A DNA stretch of 64,000 bases, from contig CP059070.1 in the NCBI GenBank assembly GCA_017798125.1, forward strand, positions 1,984,001-2,048,000. Direction: 5' to 3'. The DNA comes from Cryomorphaceae bacterium. Lineage in GTDB: Bacteria; Bacteroidota; Bacteroidia; Flavobacteriales; ECT2AJA-044. The notes under the pieces are model-generated. The model saw only the letters and a list, made by a program, of their open reading frames with translations. It was not told the origin of the DNA and ran no database searches. The position numbers were made by a program, and so were the translations under genes. Positions 44,271 to 52,901 of this stretch are shown piece by piece; position 1 is the first letter of the stretch, and each line of letters starts with the position of its first letter.

Positions 44271-45440
44271 TCACTCCTTAGGCTGGAGCCAGCGGCGCAA
44301 AGCCTCACCGAGTAAATTGTAGGATGTCACGGTGATGAAGATCGCTACGCCTGGAAAGACCACGAGCCACCAAGCTTCTACGTTCATTCTTCCCGCATTT
44401 AGCATGCTTCCCCAGGTCACCGTTTCGACGGGCACTCCAATTCCCAAAAAGGAAAGCCCGCTTTCGATCAAAATGGCAGAGGCAATTCCAAAAGCCATGT
44501 TCACCCAAACCGGTGCAAGAGCATTGGGCAAGGCGTGACGAAGCAAAACCCGAAAGGCCTTAACCCCCGTGGCTTCAGCTGCCGTGATGTACTCCATACT
44601 CCGGATGCGCAGTACCTCAGCACGAGTATATCGGGCGATATGCGTCCAGCTGGTCAGTCCGATAATCACCATGACGAGCCAAATACTTCTGCTCGTAATC
44701 GATGCTACGGTAATGATGATCAATAGGCGGGGCAAGGAGGTCAATACCTCCGTAAGCCTCGTAATCAGCGAGTCTAAGGGCACGTATATGGTTTTGTGCC
44801 TCACGGCACGATGCCTGCCCACAAGCCAGGCTCCACCTAGTGGTATGCCAAAGAACAATACAGCGTCTACGGGAGGAGGTCCGAAGTTGGCTTTAAGGCC
44901 GTAAAACCAACCGAGTGGAAGCAGTATCCAGAACGCCCAAAAAGAAACTTTGGGCACCCTCCAACCTCTGTTGCCCCAATAGCCGCTTACACCGCCTAAA
45001 AATACGCCCAATAGAGCCGCTATTCCCATGGCGATCCACCCAATACTCAAGGAGATGCGCGCTCCGTGCAGCAAGCCCGCGGCCACGTCGCGACCTATTC
45101 GATCCGTACCCAATAGGTGTCCATCTGTTCCCGGTTTCAAGTAGGCGCTTCCTGAAGGCCCCAGTCCCTCGGGGCTGAACGGTATCCAAGGCATTTGGAT
45201 GGCGTCCCAATCCTCTGAAGACCAGTCAAAGCGTTGATAGTGGACCGATCTCACTCCCGAGGGTGTTTCAATCTCATGCGTTCCGCCCTGCCCGAAATAG
45301 ATGGACCAAGCAGGATAATAGTTGTTCTTGCCTTGTCGAACGTGCAGAGGCACGTCGTTGGCCAGAATAGGAGCAAGAATCGCTAGCACGAGTAGCAAAA
45401 GGAGAACACCTATGGATATGTGCCCCGATCTAGCGGTCAT
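44271..45440 (-). CDS. Oligopeptide/dipeptide ABC transporter permease (DppC-like) with insertion
   Basis: 389 residues. The N-terminal helix (ISIGVLLLLLVLAILAPILA) and the C-terminal permease core with the EAA loop (EYITAAEATGVKAFRVLLRHALPNAL) are typical of DppC/OppC. The family is usually near 280-320 residues. The extra length is a long periplasmic stretch after helix 1 and a hydrophobic insertion (about residues 165-235, FWAFWILLPLGWFYGL .. GIPLGGAWLV). A palindrome family copy (44791-44813) lies in that insertion. Start chosen at 45440, overlapping the DppB-like gene by 11 bases. Confidence 0.87.
   Translation of the reverse strand: MTARSGHISIGVLLLLLVLAILAPILANDVPLHVRQGKNNYYPAWSIYFGQGGTHEIETPSGVRSVHYQRFDWSSEDWDAIQMPWIPFSPEGLGPSGSAYLKPGTDGHLLGTDRIGRDVAAGLLHGARISLSIGWIAMGIAALLGVFLGGVSGYWGNRGWRVPKVSFWAFWILLPLGWFYGLKANFGPPPVDAVLFFGIPLGGAWLVGRHRAVRHKTIYVPLDSLITRLTEVLTSLPRLLIIITVASITSRSIWLVMVIIGLTSWTHIARYTRAEVLRIRSMEYITAAEATGVKAFRVLLRHALPNALAPVWVNMAFGIASAILIESGLSFLGIGVPVETVTWGSMLNAGRMNVEAWWLVVFPGVAIFITVTSYNLLGEALRRWLQPKE
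44791..44813 (-). repeat. Short palindrome family, copy in DppC-like gene (T:A variant)
   Basis: Minus strand CATCG-T-GCC-GTGA-GGC-A-CAAAAC: perfect flanks on both sides and an intact 5-bp stem. It codes HRAVRHK within the insertion specific to this permease. Confidence 0.7.
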
Positions 45441-46506
45441 AGCGAATTCTTGGATCAGCCCAGGCGTACAGTAAATCAGCCACAATGTAGCCCACGACGG
45501 TCAACAGGCCGCCCAGCGTAAATATGGCCACTATGACGGGGTAGTCATAATTCAAAATGGCTCGGTAGGCTTCCCATCCAATTCCCGGGAGGGTGAAAAT
45601 GGTCTCGATGATAACGCTACCGCCCACCGTAATTGGGAATACCTGGCCGATGACCGTGATCAAAGGCAGAAGGGCATTGCGGAGGCTGTGCTTCCAAAGG
45701 ACTTTCCTTTCTGAAAGGCCTTTCGCTCGGGCAGTGGTGATGTAGTCCTTCTGCTGTTCTTCTGCCAATCCACTGCGGGTAATTCGACTCAAGTATGCCA
45801 GGGAGCCATAGGTAAAGGTGATGAAGGGCAGTACCAGGTGCGGGGTCCAGTGCTTAATCTTCCGACCGAGGGACCAATCCGGATCAAAGGTGATGGGGTT
45901 TTGAAGTCCTGCCGATGGGAACCAGTACAAGACGTCGGGATTGGAAAAAGTCAACAGCAAGAGGGTGCCTACAAAGAATGTAGGAAGAGAGTACAGCATG
46001 AAAAGGACTAGTGCTGAACTTCGGTCAAAGAAACCATCGGGCCGTGAGGCCCCAAATACCCCAATAGGAACGCTGATGAGGAAGGCAAGCAGCAAGGAGC
46101 TTGTGGTCAGGAGAAAGCTCAGGCGCAACTTAGGCCAGAGTTTGGCTCCCACAGCTTCTCCGTCGTAATAGGAGTATCCAAAATCGCCACGGACGGCATT
46201 TCCGAGCCAGAAATGGAATTGATTGTTGGTCCCGTGAAACTCAGGAACAGGGATAGGAAAGCTGGTTTCTGAGCTTCGAATGGTCCAGTAGAATAGGGGT
46301 TTGTCGATTCCGAGTCGAGCTCGCCATTCTTGCTTGAGTTCTTCCGTGCGCTGTCGGTTAGCGCTGCCAGATCCATCATCACTGAACTGCATGAGACGCT
46401 CAACCGGGTCTCCTGGTGCTTCGATGCTGATCCAAAAACTGAAAAGGGCGATGGCCAATAGGGTAGGCACCATCCAAAGTAGTCGTTGGATCAGGTAATT
46501 CAGCAT
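45430..46506 (-). CDS. Oligopeptide/dipeptide ABC transporter permease (DppB-like)
   Basis: 358 residues with six membrane helices. It begins with the family pattern NYLIQRLLWMVPTLLAIALFSFWI and holds the EAA loop (KDYITTARAKGLSERKVLWKHSLRNALLP). With the downstream DppC-like partner it forms the membrane channel of a peptide importer. No ATPase genes (DppD/DppF) are in the window. A palindrome copy is at 46035-46058 (coding GASRPDG on the reverse). Confidence 0.92.
   Translation of the reverse strand: MLNYLIQRLLWMVPTLLAIALFSFWISIEAPGDPVERLMQFSDDGSGSANRQRTEELKQEWRARLGIDKPLFYWTIRSSETSFPIPVPEFHGTNNQFHFWLGNAVRGDFGYSYYDGEAVGAKLWPKLRLSFLLTTSSLLLAFLISVPIGVFGASRPDGFFDRSSALVLFMLYSLPTFFVGTLLLLTFSNPDVLYWFPSAGLQNPITFDPDWSLGRKIKHWTPHLVLPFITFTYGSLAYLSRITRSGLAEEQQKDYITTARAKGLSERKVLWKHSLRNALLPLITVIGQVFPITVGGSVIIETIFTLPGIGWEAYRAILNYDYPVIVAIFTLGGLLTVVGYIVADLLYAWADPRIRYDR
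46035..46058 (+). repeat. Short palindrome family, copy in DppB-like gene (G:C variant)
   Basis: CATCG-G-GCC-GTGA-GGC-C-CCAAA. It is nearly identical to the copy at 12553 over 18 bases although the two genes are unrelated and lie in opposite orientation to it. Confidence 0.65.
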
Positions 46507-46509
46507 AAG

Positions 46510-48297
46510 TTATTCGGCAGTATCGGCTTCAGCCAGAGGAGCAGTGGGTGTGAAATTCGGATCCAAACGGAAGGAATTGACCAATACACCTGGGCGCTCG
46601 TTGTACGTTTCGCGATTCTCAAAACGCTTGTGAATAGCCACTTTTCTGCGCGTAGAATACAGAAACACATACGGCTGGAAATCATAGACCTCCGCCTGGA
46701 GTTCCTTAATCAATGCGTCCCGATCGGGCTTGTTCATGGTGGCGTTGTAGGTCGTAATTAAAGAGTCGCTGTAGTCGTTCCCAAAGCCACAGAAGTTCGC
46801 TCCCATGCTGCTCCAGCTGCTGGTATGCCATAGCTGGAGAGGGTCTGTATATCCCGCACTTTCGCTCCAGGCGCCCATCAAGGCGTCAAAGTCTTGCTGA
46901 TAGGCCTTTTGATAGAAGGCAGAGAAATCCATTCCGTTCAGATTACAGTCGATTCCGACCTTTCCGAGGGACTCTTTGATCATCAAGCATGTGGCCTCCG
47001 TGGTTTGATTGCCACTCATGTAGTTGAGTTCGAAACTGAAAGGAGTTGATGCTCCATCAATATCTCGGTCCAAAATACCGTCTCCGTCACTATCAGCCCA
47101 TCCGGCCTCACTCAAAAGAGCCGCAGCTTTATCCAGGTCATATTCGATAAAATCCAAAGTATCGTTGAATTCATCCTTCTTTAGCGCACTGACCATAGTA
47201 ATCTGCTCTGCACCTCCCTGGTTGTGCAAGAGATCTTCCATGATTGCTCTGACCGGCGTTGCATGGGCAACGGCCCTTCTGACCAGCTTGTCCGTAAAAT
47301 ATGGGGTACGCTCTTTGGCGGTAGGTCGGCAATTCAGTCCCATATAGCTGTAGGCGAATTGATCGACGAAGTCACTTTCAAAATTCGCATTGAAGTCTTC
47401 GTTTTCTCTTAGTCTTAGGAGCTCATCCGTACCTAATCGGTTGCTGACATCTATATCACCATTGCGGAAGGCGAGTAGGGTTGCGTTGTCGTCCTTGATG
47501 ATTCGGAAAACGATTTTGGAAGGGTTGTTGTCGAAGTACATCCCGTTTTCATCATCTCCCCACCAGTCGTCCTTGCGCTCTAGGGTAATGTATTGGCCAC
47601 GTTCCCATTCTGTAATGCGATAAGGCCCCAAACCTTCCAGTTTTTCTGGTTCATATTGGTTAGAAGCATCATTAAAGCGTTCAAAATAGTCGTTGATGGC
47701 ATCCGTTCGCTCAAATTCATCTGCAATGATGCGCTCAAGCGGAATGCTGTCAAACAAGCCCGTGGAATCCCAGGCACTTTTTTGAATCAGATTGGCTTCA
47801 ATCAAGATCTGATTGTTTCCCGCATGCTGTTCATTGCACAGGAGATAGAATTGATTGGGATTATCCGGATGCGCTTCATATCCTTGAATGACGCTCGAAT
47901 AGAGGGGGCGGATGGCTTGGTTGTTGGAAAGCGGACTTAAGTTCATTTTGAGCGTGAACTCCATGTCCTCCCGTGTGAGTATTTCGCCATTGGCCCAGGT
48001 TACATCGTCCCGAAGGGTGTAGAGGTATCGCTGACCGTCTTCGGATTGCGGTAGCTCGGTCACCAGCAAAGGCTGTAGCTCAAAAGTGCCCAGGTCCACT
48101 TTCAGCAGGGGGCGATGGGTGTACATGTAGATGTGAGACCGTAAACTGCTGAAGTCGTTGACCGGGTGAAGGCCATTGGGCTCATAGCTGGTGTGAATGA
48201 CTACCGTGAAGTCCTCCTGGGCTTCCGAGCGCTGCGTATTCTCCACGCAGCTTGAGAGCAGGGCACTGGTAATGAATAGAATAAAGATGCGTTTCAT
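46510..48297 (-). CDS. Peptide ABC transporter substrate-binding lipoprotein
   Basis: 595 residues of the SBP_bac_5 (DppA/OppA) family. The lipobox is LLSSC. Family segments are PLLVTELPQSEDGQRYLYTLRDDVTWANG and RRAVAHATPVRAIMEDLLHNQGG. It captures peptides or similar ligands and delivers them to the DppB/DppC-like permeases encoded three bases downstream. The three genes form one operon. Confidence 0.92.
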   Translation of the reverse strand: MKRIFILFITSALLSSCVENTQRSEAQEDFTVVIHTSYEPNGLHPVNDFSSLRSHIYMYTHRPLLKVDLGTFELQPLLVTELPQSEDGQRYLYTLRDDVTWANGEILTREDMEFTLKMNLSPLSNNQAIRPLYSSVIQGYEAHPDNPNQFYLLCNEQHAGNNQILIEANLIQKSAWDSTGLFDSIPLERIIADEFERTDAINDYFERFNDASNQYEPEKLEGLGPYRITEWERGQYITLERKDDWWGDDENGMYFDNNPSKIVFRIIKDDNATLLAFRNGDIDVSNRLGTDELLRLRENEDFNANFESDFVDQFAYSYMGLNCRPTAKERTPYFTDKLVRRAVAHATPVRAIMEDLLHNQGGAEQITMVSALKKDEFNDTLDFIEYDLDKAAALLSEAGWADSDGDGILDRDIDGASTPFSFELNYMSGNQTTEATCLMIKESLGKVGIDCNLNGMDFSAFYQKAYQQDFDALMGAWSESAGYTDPLQLWHTSSWSSMGANFCGFGNDYSDSLITTYNATMNKPDRDALIKELQAEVYDFQPYVFLYSTRRKVAIHKRFENRETYNERPGVLVNSFRLDPNFTPTAPLAEADTAE

Positions 48298-48361
48298 GAC
48301 GGCTGTTTTGGGGGTAAAGCGAATATAGCAAATAGAAGATGGAAAAAGCGAAATGCGCCCT

Positions 48362-48391
48362 TTGTCAGAAAAGATGATTTCTCTAAATTTG
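48362..48391 (+). promoter_or_regulatory. Promoter of tRNA-Ser
   Basis: TTG, 19 bases, TAAATTTG: a good Bacteroidota sigma-A promoter, with the -7 element ending 32 bases before the tRNA. Confidence 0.7.
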
Positions 48392-48423
48392 CCGTCCGTT
48401 TGTCATAGAACGGAAACAGCCAA

Positions 48424-48511
<88 letters not shown>

Positions 48512-48512
<1 letters not shown>

Positions 48513-48631
48513 CAAGAAAGAAACCCGTGCACGCGCACGGGTTTTTTTTGTTGGGCGGACGCCAAGCTTGCTTGTGTGGACGACTAACAAAAAGACAGAA
48601 TGTTGCTTCGCAACTTCGGTTTCTTTCTTGC
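48512..48631 (+). repeat. tRNA-Ser downstream element with terminal 14-nt inverted repeat
   Basis: GCAAGAAAGAAACC (48512-48525, including the tRNA discriminator) reappears inverted as GGTTTCTTTCTTGC (48618-48631). Between them lie the terminator (48521-48549), a TTTTTGTT-armed hairpin (48545-48593) carrying AGCTTGCT, the complement of AGCAAGCT, and GTTGC-TTC-GCAAC (48602-48614). The order of modules away from the tRNA is the same as at tRNA-Met and tRNA-Arg. No gene is seen between 48632 and 48694. Confidence 0.75.
48521..48549 (+). terminator. Terminator of tRNA-Ser
   Basis: AACCCGTGC, loop, GCACGGGTT and a run of eight T, starting nine bases after the tRNA. Confidence 0.88.
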
Positions 48632-48694
48632 TGGTTCCCCCACCTGGGATCACCACCCGGTAATCCCGTTCATTCTCTTGAAGATAATGTTGGC

Positions 48695-49504
48695 TCAATT
48701 CTGATCCCAGACCACTTGGCAATTGATCGGAGTATTCCCTGAACCACTAGGAACCATAGTATAGTTCAAGGTAATAGTGTGGTCTCCTGAGTCTTCAGTG
48801 AACGTTGCGGTGCCTTCAATATCCATAAGGCCTGAGCTGGTCGTTACCGACTGTTCGGGTACAATGATCTCCTGCGTTGCGCAAAGTACTTGACCCACTA
48901 CCAGGGCATTCCCCCAAGCTGGAAAGTTGAACCAGATCTCCAATTCTGTCGGCGACTGAACCACTGTTCCCGAATAAGGGTTATTCGCGGAGCAATTATC
49001 ATTCACGGTATATCCTCCGAGCATGGCGGCAATACAGGAGGCGTCATTATTTTGGACGTTTACGTAGATCGTCTTGGTGCTCTGGGCCGGTTCATACAGC
49101 TCTGAGGACTGAGCCGACCCGGTTACTTCCAGTTCGTAAATACCCTCATCCGCTTGGACGTTCGAGTTTACTTCGATGAGAATATCAGCGAACTGATGGG
49201 GTTCGCTGGTTACCGTCCCATTAACGGGTATTGAGGTAGGGCCTAAAATCCGAACGTTAGAATTGGATCTAGATACCGTGAATTTACCGATCAAGTTTGC
49301 GGGTAAGGTATTGGTAGTGAAAGAGATAGGGGTAGGTCCATCTGAGGTGTATGTCCCTTCAAGCATTCCTTCTTGACCGATGGACACGTACAAGGTGTCA
49401 TTGCCGAAGTCGAGCTGTACAGAATTCTCTGATTTATCGGGGTCACAGGAAGACAAGACGCCTAACAAGGCAAATCCTACAAGAATGGAAAGTCTATTTT
49501 TCAT
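48695..49504 (-). CDS. Tandem lipoprotein B of unknown function
   Basis: 269 residues with lipobox LLGVLSSC. The mature part is rich in Thr, Ser, Asn and looks like two to three beta-sandwich modules, with a conserved Cys pattern in the C-terminal half (DASCIAAMLGGYTVNDNCS .. VLCATQ .. NCQVVW). It starts directly after the stop of its neighbour and shares length (269) and layout with it, so the pair is a tandem duplication that has diverged. Likely outer-membrane or surface exposed. I do not recognise the family. Confidence 0.7.
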   Translation of the reverse strand: MKNRLSILVGFALLGVLSSCDPDKSENSVQLDFGNDTLYVSIGQEGMLEGTYTSDGPTPISFTTNTLPANLIGKFTVSRSNSNVRILGPTSIPVNGTVTSEPHQFADILIEVNSNVQADEGIYELEVTGSAQSSELYEPAQSTKTIYVNVQNNDASCIAAMLGGYTVNDNCSANNPYSGTVVQSPTELEIWFNFPAWGNALVVGQVLCATQEIIVPEQSVTTSSGLMDIEGTATFTEDSGDHTITLNYTMVPSGSGNTPINCQVVWDQN

Positions 49505-50314
49505 TTAGTTCGAAGTCCAAGTTGCGGTACAGGTAGTGGGCGGGTCTGAGGATCCGGTCGTAACTAAATCATAGACCATGATGATGGTAATTCCATCCGT
49601 GGTTACGGTATAGGTGCCTGTTCCGCTGATGTCCAAGTCTTGTTGACCAGTATTGATCGTTTGAAGTGGAATGGTCAAAGCATCGTTCGGACAGTCCGTG
49701 ATAGCCGTGATTTGAGCGGTACCCGTCAATTCCATGGTGAAAATAAACTCATTCTCAGAACCAGCCGTAACGATGTCTCCAACAGTTGGCGGGAATCCGG
49801 CAGGGGCACAGCTATCGTCGATGGTGTATGAAGCGATAAGGTCATCACGACATGGGTCACCTCCGCCGGTATCATCGATCACGTTTACATAGTAGGTTTC
49901 TGTGGTTTCTGCGTCGTCCTGGCTGTTGTCGTAGTACTCGATATAATAAACCTCAAACTCGTACAATCCGTCCGCATCAATGGGTGTGGTAATTTCATAT
50001 CGGAAGAAGTTGCCGGCCATACTTTCATCGTTGAATGGAAACTGTAAGGTATCGGCGTAGTTTCCCGAATTTGGCCCGGTGAATGCCGTGCCCTCAAAAT
50101 TTGAAGGGAATCCTATTGAAGAAAAACCTCTGATATTTCCCGCAGGACTGGCGCTTATTTGACCCGTAAATGCGCCGGATTGACCAGGCCCAAGGACTAA
50201 TGTGTCGGGCGTGTGCGTATAGCTTAGCATTACGTCATCTTCAGCATCTTTAGGCTCGCAGGATGTAATTAGCAATAGGGCAAAGGCTCCTATACTCAGT
50301 AATTGAAATTTCAT
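49505..50314 (-). CDS. Tandem lipoprotein A of unknown function
   Basis: 269 residues with lipobox LLLITSC. Its C-terminal half matches that of the downstream neighbour in outline: DPCRDDLIASYTIDDSCA .. ITDCPNDALTIP .. TTCTATWTS. The start at 50314 (MKFQLLSIG) gives a proper signal peptide; a longer frame to 50380 would run into the region just before tRNA-Pro. Its stop is immediately followed by the start of the second copy. The function is unknown. The fold is likely an Ig-like beta-sandwich (inference from composition). Confidence 0.7.
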   Translation of the reverse strand: MKFQLLSIGAFALLLITSCEPKDAEDDVMLSYTHTPDTLVLGPGQSGAFTGQISASPAGNIRGFSSIGFPSNFEGTAFTGPNSGNYADTLQFPFNDESMAGNFFRYEITTPIDADGLYEFEVYYIEYYDNSQDDAETTETYYVNVIDDTGGGDPCRDDLIASYTIDDSCAPAGFPPTVGDIVTAGSENEFIFTMELTGTAQITAITDCPNDALTIPLQTINTGQQDLDISGTGTYTVTTDGITIIMVYDLVTTGSSDPPTTCTATWTSN

Positions 50315-50360
50315 GGAACGTAGATTTTTTGAAATATATGTTTTTTTCTTTTTCCTCTTT

Positions 50361-50389
50361 TTGGCTGACAAATAAAACACTTATATTTG
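50361..50389 (+). promoter_or_regulatory. Promoter of tRNA-Pro
   Basis: TTG (50361-50363), 18 bases, TATATTTG (50382-50389). The -7 element ends 10 bases before the mature tRNA, so the 5' leader is only a few bases. Confidence 0.75.
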
Positions 50390-50399
50390 CGCCCTCGTT

Positions 50400-50474
50400 C
50401 GGGGTATAGCGAAGCCCGGTTATCGCGCCTGCTTTGGGAGCAGGAGATCGCAGGTTCGAATCCTGCTACCCCGA
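50400..50474 (+). tRNA. tRNA-Pro (TGG anticodon)
   Basis: 75 bases. Acceptor CGGGGTA pairs fully with TACCCCG, the anticodon loop is TTTGGGA, and the T-loop TTCGAAT is canonical. No CCA is encoded. Unlike the other three tRNAs here, no duplicated or structured element follows. Confidence 0.95.
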
Positions 50475-50478
50475 CAAA

Positions 50479-50510
50479 GAAGCCTTCGAGAAATCGAGGG
50501 CTTTTTTTTG
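50479..50510 (+). terminator. Terminator of tRNA-Pro
   Basis: AGCCTTCGA, loop GAAA, TCGAGGGCT and a run of eight T; it ends seven bases before the opposite gene's stop. Confidence 0.85.
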
Positions 50511-50517
50511 TCCTGTA

Positions 50518-51498
50518 CTAAGATGATTTTCTTCGAGCGAGCTCTTCGGCGATTCGCTTGCCGTGGACTCGACTATTCTCAATGAACCACTTATGCGTCT
50601 CGAGGCCACCACAGACTACTCCGGCGACAAACACTCCCGGTTCATCCGTCTCCATGGTTTCTTCGTTATAAATCGGTGCTTGGGTTTCGTCATCATTTAT
50701 GCCGACGCCTAAGCTTCGCAAGAGCTTGAAATTGGGTTCGTATCCCGTCATGGCCAGTACAAAGTCATTCTCAATTTCTTGGAGTTCTCCATTTGCATCT
50801 CGAAATATGACGCTGTCTTCTTTGATTTCGACTAATTCGGCGTTGAAGTGAGCGGGTATAGACCCCTCTTCAATTCGGTTGATCAAATCAGGACGCACCC
50901 AGTATTTGGCTCGCGGTGATATCTCGGGTTCTCGAACGATCATGCTTACTTCGGCGGCGCCTTTTCGCCAGGTTTCCAAAGCCACATCTACGGCCGAGTT
51001 CGCTGCTCCTACAACCACGATTTTTTTGCCGAAAAAGGGGTGAGGGTCTTTGTAGTAATGATAGACTTTGGGAAGTTCTTCTCCGGGAATACCGAGTTTA
51101 TGAGGCGCATCGTAGAACCCTGTCGTGAGCACCACGCATCGCGCCGTGTAGGCGCTCTTCTTAGAACTGACGGTAAATAGGTCATTCTCCTTTTCGACGC
51201 GTTCGACACCTTCGTAGGTAAGTACGTTCAGGTTCCAAGCGCTTGTGACACGGCGGTAATACTCTAAGGCTTCGGATCGCGTAGGCTTGGTATTGTGAGA
51301 AATGAATGGAACATCACCGATTTCCAACTTGTCTGAAGTGGAAAAGAAGGTCATGTTCTGGGGGTAGTTGTAGAGGGAATTGACCAGTACGCCTTTTTCC
51401 AAGATAATATAGCTCAAGCCTCGTCGCTCGCACTCTATTCCGGTGGCCAAGCCAATAGGCCCGCCCCCAATGATGACAACATCTAATGTTTCTTCCAT
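50518..51498 (-). CDS. YpdA-like putative bacillithiol disulfide reductase
   Basis: 326 residues of the FAD/NAD(P)-dependent pyridine nucleotide disulfide family. FAD site IIGGGPIGLATGIEC at the start, NADPH site VVVGAANSAVDVALETW, and the closing FVAGVVCGGLETHKWFIENS matches YpdA. YpdA reduces bacillithiol disulfide with NADPH. No redox-active CxxC is seen, as expected for YpdA. It suggests this organism uses bacillithiol, which could also be the persulfide carrier for the sulfur island (inference). A palindrome copy is at 51137-51157. Confidence 0.87.
   Translation of the reverse strand: MEETLDVVIIGGGPIGLATGIECERRGLSYIILEKGVLVNSLYNYPQNMTFFSTSDKLEIGDVPFISHNTKPTRSEALEYYRRVTSAWNLNVLTYEGVERVEKENDLFTVSSKKSAYTARCVVLTTGFYDAPHKLGIPGEELPKVYHYYKDPHPFFGKKIVVVGAANSAVDVALETWRKGAAEVSMIVREPEISPRAKYWVRPDLINRIEEGSIPAHFNAELVEIKEDSVIFRDANGELQEIENDFVLAMTGYEPNFKLLRSLGVGINDDETQAPIYNEETMETDEPGVFVAGVVCGGLETHKWFIENSRVHGKRIAEELARRKSS
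51137..51157 (+). repeat. Short palindrome family, copy in the YpdA-like gene (5-nt loop)
   Basis: CATCG-C-GCC-GTGTA-GGC-G-CTC. The stem GCGCC/GGCGC is intact with a 5-nt loop; the gene reads it as AYTARC on the minus strand. Confidence 0.5.
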
Positions 51499-51616
51499 GT
51501 AGGTGATAAAGGTAATCGAACAACGGAATATTGAAGGTACGTTTCTCGGTACTTTTCGTGACGCTGTCTTTAGTATCTTGCGGCCCTCAATTAAAGGGCG
51601 TTAAAGTCTGCATAGA

Positions 51617-52894
51617 ATGAAGCGAGTACTAGAAATATTTTCAACGGTTATCATTGCCTTATTTCTGTTGTCCCTATTCGGATGGACGGTCAAAGAAATC
51701 TCTACGAAGAACAAGAAGTTCGGGTTCATTACAGAACCGGTGAAATTCATGTATTCCTTTCCGGATCTATTCAAACAGTCTGTAGAAGAGGTCAAGACCC
51801 TTCCGAAAACCTTCATCAAAACCTATGAAAAGTTCGAGTCGGTGAACGAGCTAGAGAGGGATTTGATTGTCTTATTCTCGCATTCGGAGAATAATGGGGA
51901 CCGGACTGTGAAGGTCATGAATCTCCGAAATGATTCGGTTTTGAGGAGTTGGACCATTGAAAATCCGTGGGATGAAATTGCTCGAATTGTCAACCCCATT
52001 TTGCTGGAGGACGGATCCCTGATCTACAACTACGCTTATAAAGCCAAGCCTGGCCTCATACGCTTGAATCCAGAAGGGGAGATGGTTTGGAAAAATGATT
52101 CATTGGTGATCCACCACGGAATGAATCAAAACAAGGACGGCGATATCTGGGCGTGTACGAAAGCTCTTCCTAAGGCTTCAGGTCGTATCTCAATTGGTGA
52201 CAAGGAAGTTTATTACAACGATTACCGTATTAGTAAGTACAGTTTGGAAACGGGCGAAATGATGTTCGATAAGTCCATCACGGAAATCATGGAAGAGAAT
52301 GGTTTGGGGAATCATATTTTCAAGACGCCGAATACTAGGGACCCTTGGCATTTAAATGATGTTCAGCCAGCCTTATGGTCGGGTCCCTATTTTGAAGAAG
52401 ATGACATCTTCATCAGCCTTCGAAACATCTCTATGATTTTGCACTATCGTCCCTCGACGAATGAATTGATCAACTATTTCGAAGGCCCCTTCGTCAACCA
52501 GCACGATATTGATATCCTGGATGACAGCACCCTGGTTCTGCACAATAATAACGTGTATGCCGAGCTAATTCTGAAAGGGTTTGAGCCTATGAAGTCCAAT
52601 ATTAAAAAGGCTGTAGATGGCGGGGACTACTATTCCAATATTGTCCGTTATAACATGGCGAGTAAAGCCTTTGACTTTGTAGGTGATTCCATTTTTAAAG
52701 CGAATCGAATCTTTACGAAAAGTGAAGGCTTGGTTGAGTTTATCGATCACCAAACGTATTTCGTGGAAGAACAAAACACTGGCTTACTTTGGGTGATTCA
52801 AAACGATGAGGTGATCTACAAGAATGTCTTGAAGTCCCAAAACGAAGGGTATCACCATCTTCCGAATTGGACGCGAATCGTATCCTACGAATAA
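51617..52894 (+). CDS. Arylsulfotransferase (ASST)-like beta-propeller protein
   Basis: 425 residues. An N-terminal membrane anchor (FSTVIIALFLLSLFGWTV) is followed by a predicted beta-propeller with ASST-like segments: LVIHHGMNQNKDGDIWACT, DPWHLNDVQPALW, FISLRNISMILHY, and NQHDIDILDDSTLVLHNN. Bacterial ASST moves sulfate between phenols without PAPS using a catalytic His. The His residues in HHGMN and QHDID may serve the same role, but activity cannot be told. It is likely anchored in the inner membrane facing the periplasm. Confidence 0.75.
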   Translation: MKRVLEIFSTVIIALFLLSLFGWTVKEISTKNKKFGFITEPVKFMYSFPDLFKQSVEEVKTLPKTFIKTYEKFESVNELERDLIVLFSHSENNGDRTVKVMNLRNDSVLRSWTIENPWDEIARIVNPILLEDGSLIYNYAYKAKPGLIRLNPEGEMVWKNDSLVIHHGMNQNKDGDIWACTKALPKASGRISIGDKEVYYNDYRISKYSLETGEMMFDKSITEIMEENGLGNHIFKTPNTRDPWHLNDVQPALWSGPYFEEDDIFISLRNISMILHYRPSTNELINYFEGPFVNQHDIDILDDSTLVLHNNNVYAELILKGFEPMKSNIKKAVDGGDYYSNIVRYNMASKAFDFVGDSIFKANRIFTKSEGLVEFIDHQTYFVEEQNTGLLWVIQNDEVIYKNVLKSQNEGYHHLPNWTRIVSYE

Positions 52895-52901
52895 GCCAAC
52901 T

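Noticed and set aside
44271-48297. Complete peptide ABC transporter
   Set aside because: No ATP-binding subunit gene is next to the permeases or elsewhere in the window; ATPases must be encoded elsewhere.
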